Positions 62,764-64,000 of a stretch of DNA of 64,000 bases are shown here, one piece after another; position 1 is the stretch's first letter; every line of letters begins with the position of its first letter. Source of the stretch: Myxococcales bacterium (GTDB taxonomy: Bacteria; Myxococcota_A; Polyangia; Haliangiales; Haliangiaceae); assembly GCA_016707895.1 (NCBI GenBank), contig JADJGV010000012.1, forward strand, positions 280,525-344,524, read 5' to 3'. The notes under the pieces were generated by a model. The model did not search any database. It had not been told where the DNA came from and saw only the letters and a list, made by a program, of their open reading frames with translations. The position numbers and the translations under genes were made by a program.

Positions 62764-62811
62764 GCCCGGCCGCGGCGCCTCGCCGTCCACCTGCCCCGCC
62801 CTTCCGTCTCG

Positions 62812-62858
62812 TTGGTGTGCACGGGATTGAACCGTGGACCCCTACCGTGTCAAGGCAG
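62812..62858 (-). other. 3' fragment of tRNA-Val (GAC): likely attachment-site remnant
   Basis: The minus strand shows a correct anticodon arm CTGCC-TTGACAC-GGTAG (GAC), a 5-nt variable loop, a T arm CACGG-TTCAATC-CCGTG and an acceptor 3' strand CACACCA plus A. The 5' half is missing: no D arm or matching TGGTGTG acceptor strand is found to the right. Such 3' tRNA copies mark one end of elements that integrate into tRNA genes. The complete gene should be elsewhere. Confidence 0.75.
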
Positions 62859-63009
62859 CGCGCAGGTGCGGAGCATCGTCGAGGCTCGACGGAGAACACG
62901 CAGCCGGCCTGTCCATTCCGCGTCAGTCCCAGCCAGAAAGCGTGTGGGGCACGGTGTGGGAGCGGCCGTTCGCATTGACGGAGCGCACCGACGCCGCGAC
63001 CCTTTGTGG

Positions 63010-63831
63010 ATGGCGGCACGACGAAGCCCGAGCAAGGCGTCCGCAGCCCCCTCCCGCGCAGCAACGTCGCCACCTCGAAAAGGCGCGACCGAGCGTCGTG
63101 AGTTGGCGCAGCAACAGGTGGCGCGGTGGCGGAGAGAGATCGCGCGAGGGCGGCCCCCCACTGCTCTGCCAGAACTTGCGGCAAACCGGGCCTCCCCCGC
63201 CGACCGCCAGGACGTCGCCAGGCGCGCGCACGCCATCGTCATGGCGCGCGCGAGCTTCGATCGGCACTACGCATCGATCCGGTTGCGCCAGAGGATCAAT
63301 GCGCTGACCGACGAGCTGGACACGGTTCTTTCGATTGCCGCCGACTTGGTCGGCATCCCCGAGTCGTCGCGAGCGGACGCCGATCGGTTCCTGACTGAGT
63401 TGCGGCGTTTCCGCGGCGGAGCCGATGTCACGGCTGCAATTCCAATGGACGTCGACGACGTCGAAGACAAGTCCGAACGCGAAGCATTTGGACGCGCAGT
63501 TGACGATGGCCACCGCAGCGCCGACGTACTTGCTGCACTGAACCGCACAGAAAGCACACGCAGGACCGAACGTTCGCGCGCGCCGACGAGTTGCGATCGT
63601 TGTGACGGGCCGCCGCCGCTCATGACCGCGGCAAGCACGCGTCGGCGCAAACTGCCCGACCTACTATGCGAGCGGTGCTGGCGCGAAAGCGTGAAGTGCG
63701 ACGAGTGCGGGGCGGGTGCATTCGACGATGACGGCGGCTACGGGACATACTTGCTGATCACGACGACGGGCGGCCGCGTGTGCAGGGGCTGCTACGTCGA
63801 CGCCATCGTCGCGTACCCGCCCGCTACATAG
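63010..63831 (+). CDS. Zinc-ribbon protein of unknown function
   Basis: A 273-residue protein from ATG 63010 (an upstream in-frame extension runs into the tRNA remnant and is not credible). The N-terminal half is Arg-rich and helical (RRELAQQQVARWRREIARGR; RLRQRINALTDELDTVLSIAADLVGIPES). The C-terminal ~80 residues carry a zinc-ribbon set: CDRCDG, CERCWRESVKCDECG and CRGCY, i.e. four CxxC-like pairs that could bind two zincs. Composition is less GC-rich than the core genes. It is the first gene inside the putative element. Confidence 0.6.
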   Translation: MAARRSPSKASAAPSRAATSPPRKGATERRELAQQQVARWRREIARGRPPTALPELAANRASPADRQDVARRAHAIVMARASFDRHYASIRLRQRINALTDELDTVLSIAADLVGIPESSRADADRFLTELRRFRGGADVTAAIPMDVDDVEDKSEREAFGRAVDDGHRSADVLAALNRTESTRRTERSRAPTSCDRCDGPPPLMTAASTRRRKLPDLLCERCWRESVKCDECGAGAFDDDGGYGTYLLITTTGGRVCRGCYVDAIVAYPPAT

Positions 63832-63845
63832 CGCCCGTCTATGTA
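63825..63845. promoter_or_regulatory. Inverted repeat TACATAG-N7-CTATGTA over the zinc-ribbon gene stop
   Basis: Arms at 63825-63831 and 63839-63845 (7 bp, perfect). It includes the stop codon TAG and lies 39 bp before the GTG of the next gene. It may act as an operator for that gene; there is no T-tract, so a terminator is less likely. Confidence 0.5.
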
Positions 63846-63883
63846 ACGTTTCAGTTCTTCGGCCAAGGCGGCAGAAAGGACAG

Positions 63884-64000
63884 GTGCCGACCAAAGCCGA
63901 CCACACGCCGCCATCCTGGCCGGGGCCGTACCTGACCCGAGCCCAAATCGTCGCTGCGGGATACGCCAGCGTCACGACCTTGCGTCGTGCTGAATCGCGC
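63884..64000 (+). CDS. Partial HTH/excisionase-like protein (runs off window)
   Basis: An open frame from GTG 63884 (AAAGGA just upstream) to the window edge, 39 codons long. It reads PTKADHTPPSWPGPYL then TRAQIVAAGYASVTTLRRAESR, like the start of an AlpA/excisionase-type helix-turn-helix. The call rests on this short segment. It supports an integrative element in the right part of the window. Confidence 0.45.
   Translation, partial: MPTKADHTPPSWPGPYLTRAQIVAAGYASVTTLRRAESR

Noticed and set aside
62731..62978. Peptide GIEPWTPTVS-type frame near the tRNA fragment
   Set aside because: It is translated tRNA 3' sequence; such short peptides are a common annotation artefact.

Overview
The window is very GC-rich DNA (a visual estimate, above 70% in most genes) packed with genes from a delta-proteobacterial-type predator/scavenger lineage, most likely a myxobacterium (Myxococcota). 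Supporting marks are three Hanks-type Ser/Thr kinases with PEGA or proline-rich tails, many lipoproteins with Asp/Ala-rich 'VDAAxDAP' linkers, a DUF4215-type Cys-rich repeat tail, a MYXO-CTERM-like C-terminus on a secreted glycosidase, and an initiation factor 3 with a long acidic C-terminal extension like DsgA of Myxococcus xanthus. The species cannot be named from sequence alone.

Layout. 0-6.4 kb: a translationally coupled M16 peptidase pair (first catalytic, second without the zinc motif), a DUF4344-like HExxH lipoprotein and a GH15-like exported glycosidase. 6.4-9.8 kb (minus): a redox/detoxification cluster with two glutaredoxin-fold proteins, an alpha/beta hydrolase and a Nu-class-like GST. 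9.9-15.3 kb (minus): a split BadF/2-hydroxyglutaryl-CoA-dehydratase-type activase system, preceded by three evenly spaced ACTGAC-N2-GTCAGT palindromes. 15.6-22.6 kb: a small winged-helix regulator with its own tandem palindromes, a TonB/AgmX-like protein, then a 3.16 kb lower-GC segment (subtilase-like lipoprotein plus a second lipoprotein) bounded by 58-bp perfect direct repeats that copy the 3' end of a TetR gene, followed by a phospholipase-D-type enzyme and an envelope protein. 22.9-27.6 kb: a malK-malE-malF-malG-type sugar ABC transporter operon with 4-base overlaps throughout. 27.6-31.5 kb (minus): RecJ and a PEGA kinase.

31.6-42.5 kb: two giant tandem paralogous Cys-rich repeat lipoproteins (14 and 21 repeats of about 80 residues) and a DUF4215-tailed lipoprotein. 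42.5-45.6 kb: a decayed duplicate of the following membrane protein gene, that gene itself, and an HNH endonuclease behind a palindrome cluster. 45.5-51 kb (minus): a TPR membrane protein overlapping a kinase gene, tRNA-Arg(CCU), a di-heme peroxidase, two small lipoproteins, surE, tRNA-Pro(GGG) with a terminator. 51-57.2 kb (minus): the classic infC-rpmI-rplT-pheS-pheT-ihfA translation cluster, with a C-type-lectin lipoprotein coupled to its end. 57.3-62.8 kb: envelope proteins, a TPR protein divergent (23 bp) from a third kinase, and a YcaQ/AlkX-type DNA glycosylase homologue. From 62.8 kb to the edge: a 3' tRNA-Val(GAC) fragment, a zinc-ribbon protein and the start of an HTH/excisionase-like gene, which together look like the left end of an integrated element.

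The most distinctive signals are the 58-bp-repeat-bounded 3.16 kb segment in the 3' end of tetR, the operator array in front of the activase genes, the two repeat mega-lipoproteins with conserved repeat register, and the tRNA-Val fragment at the right edge.
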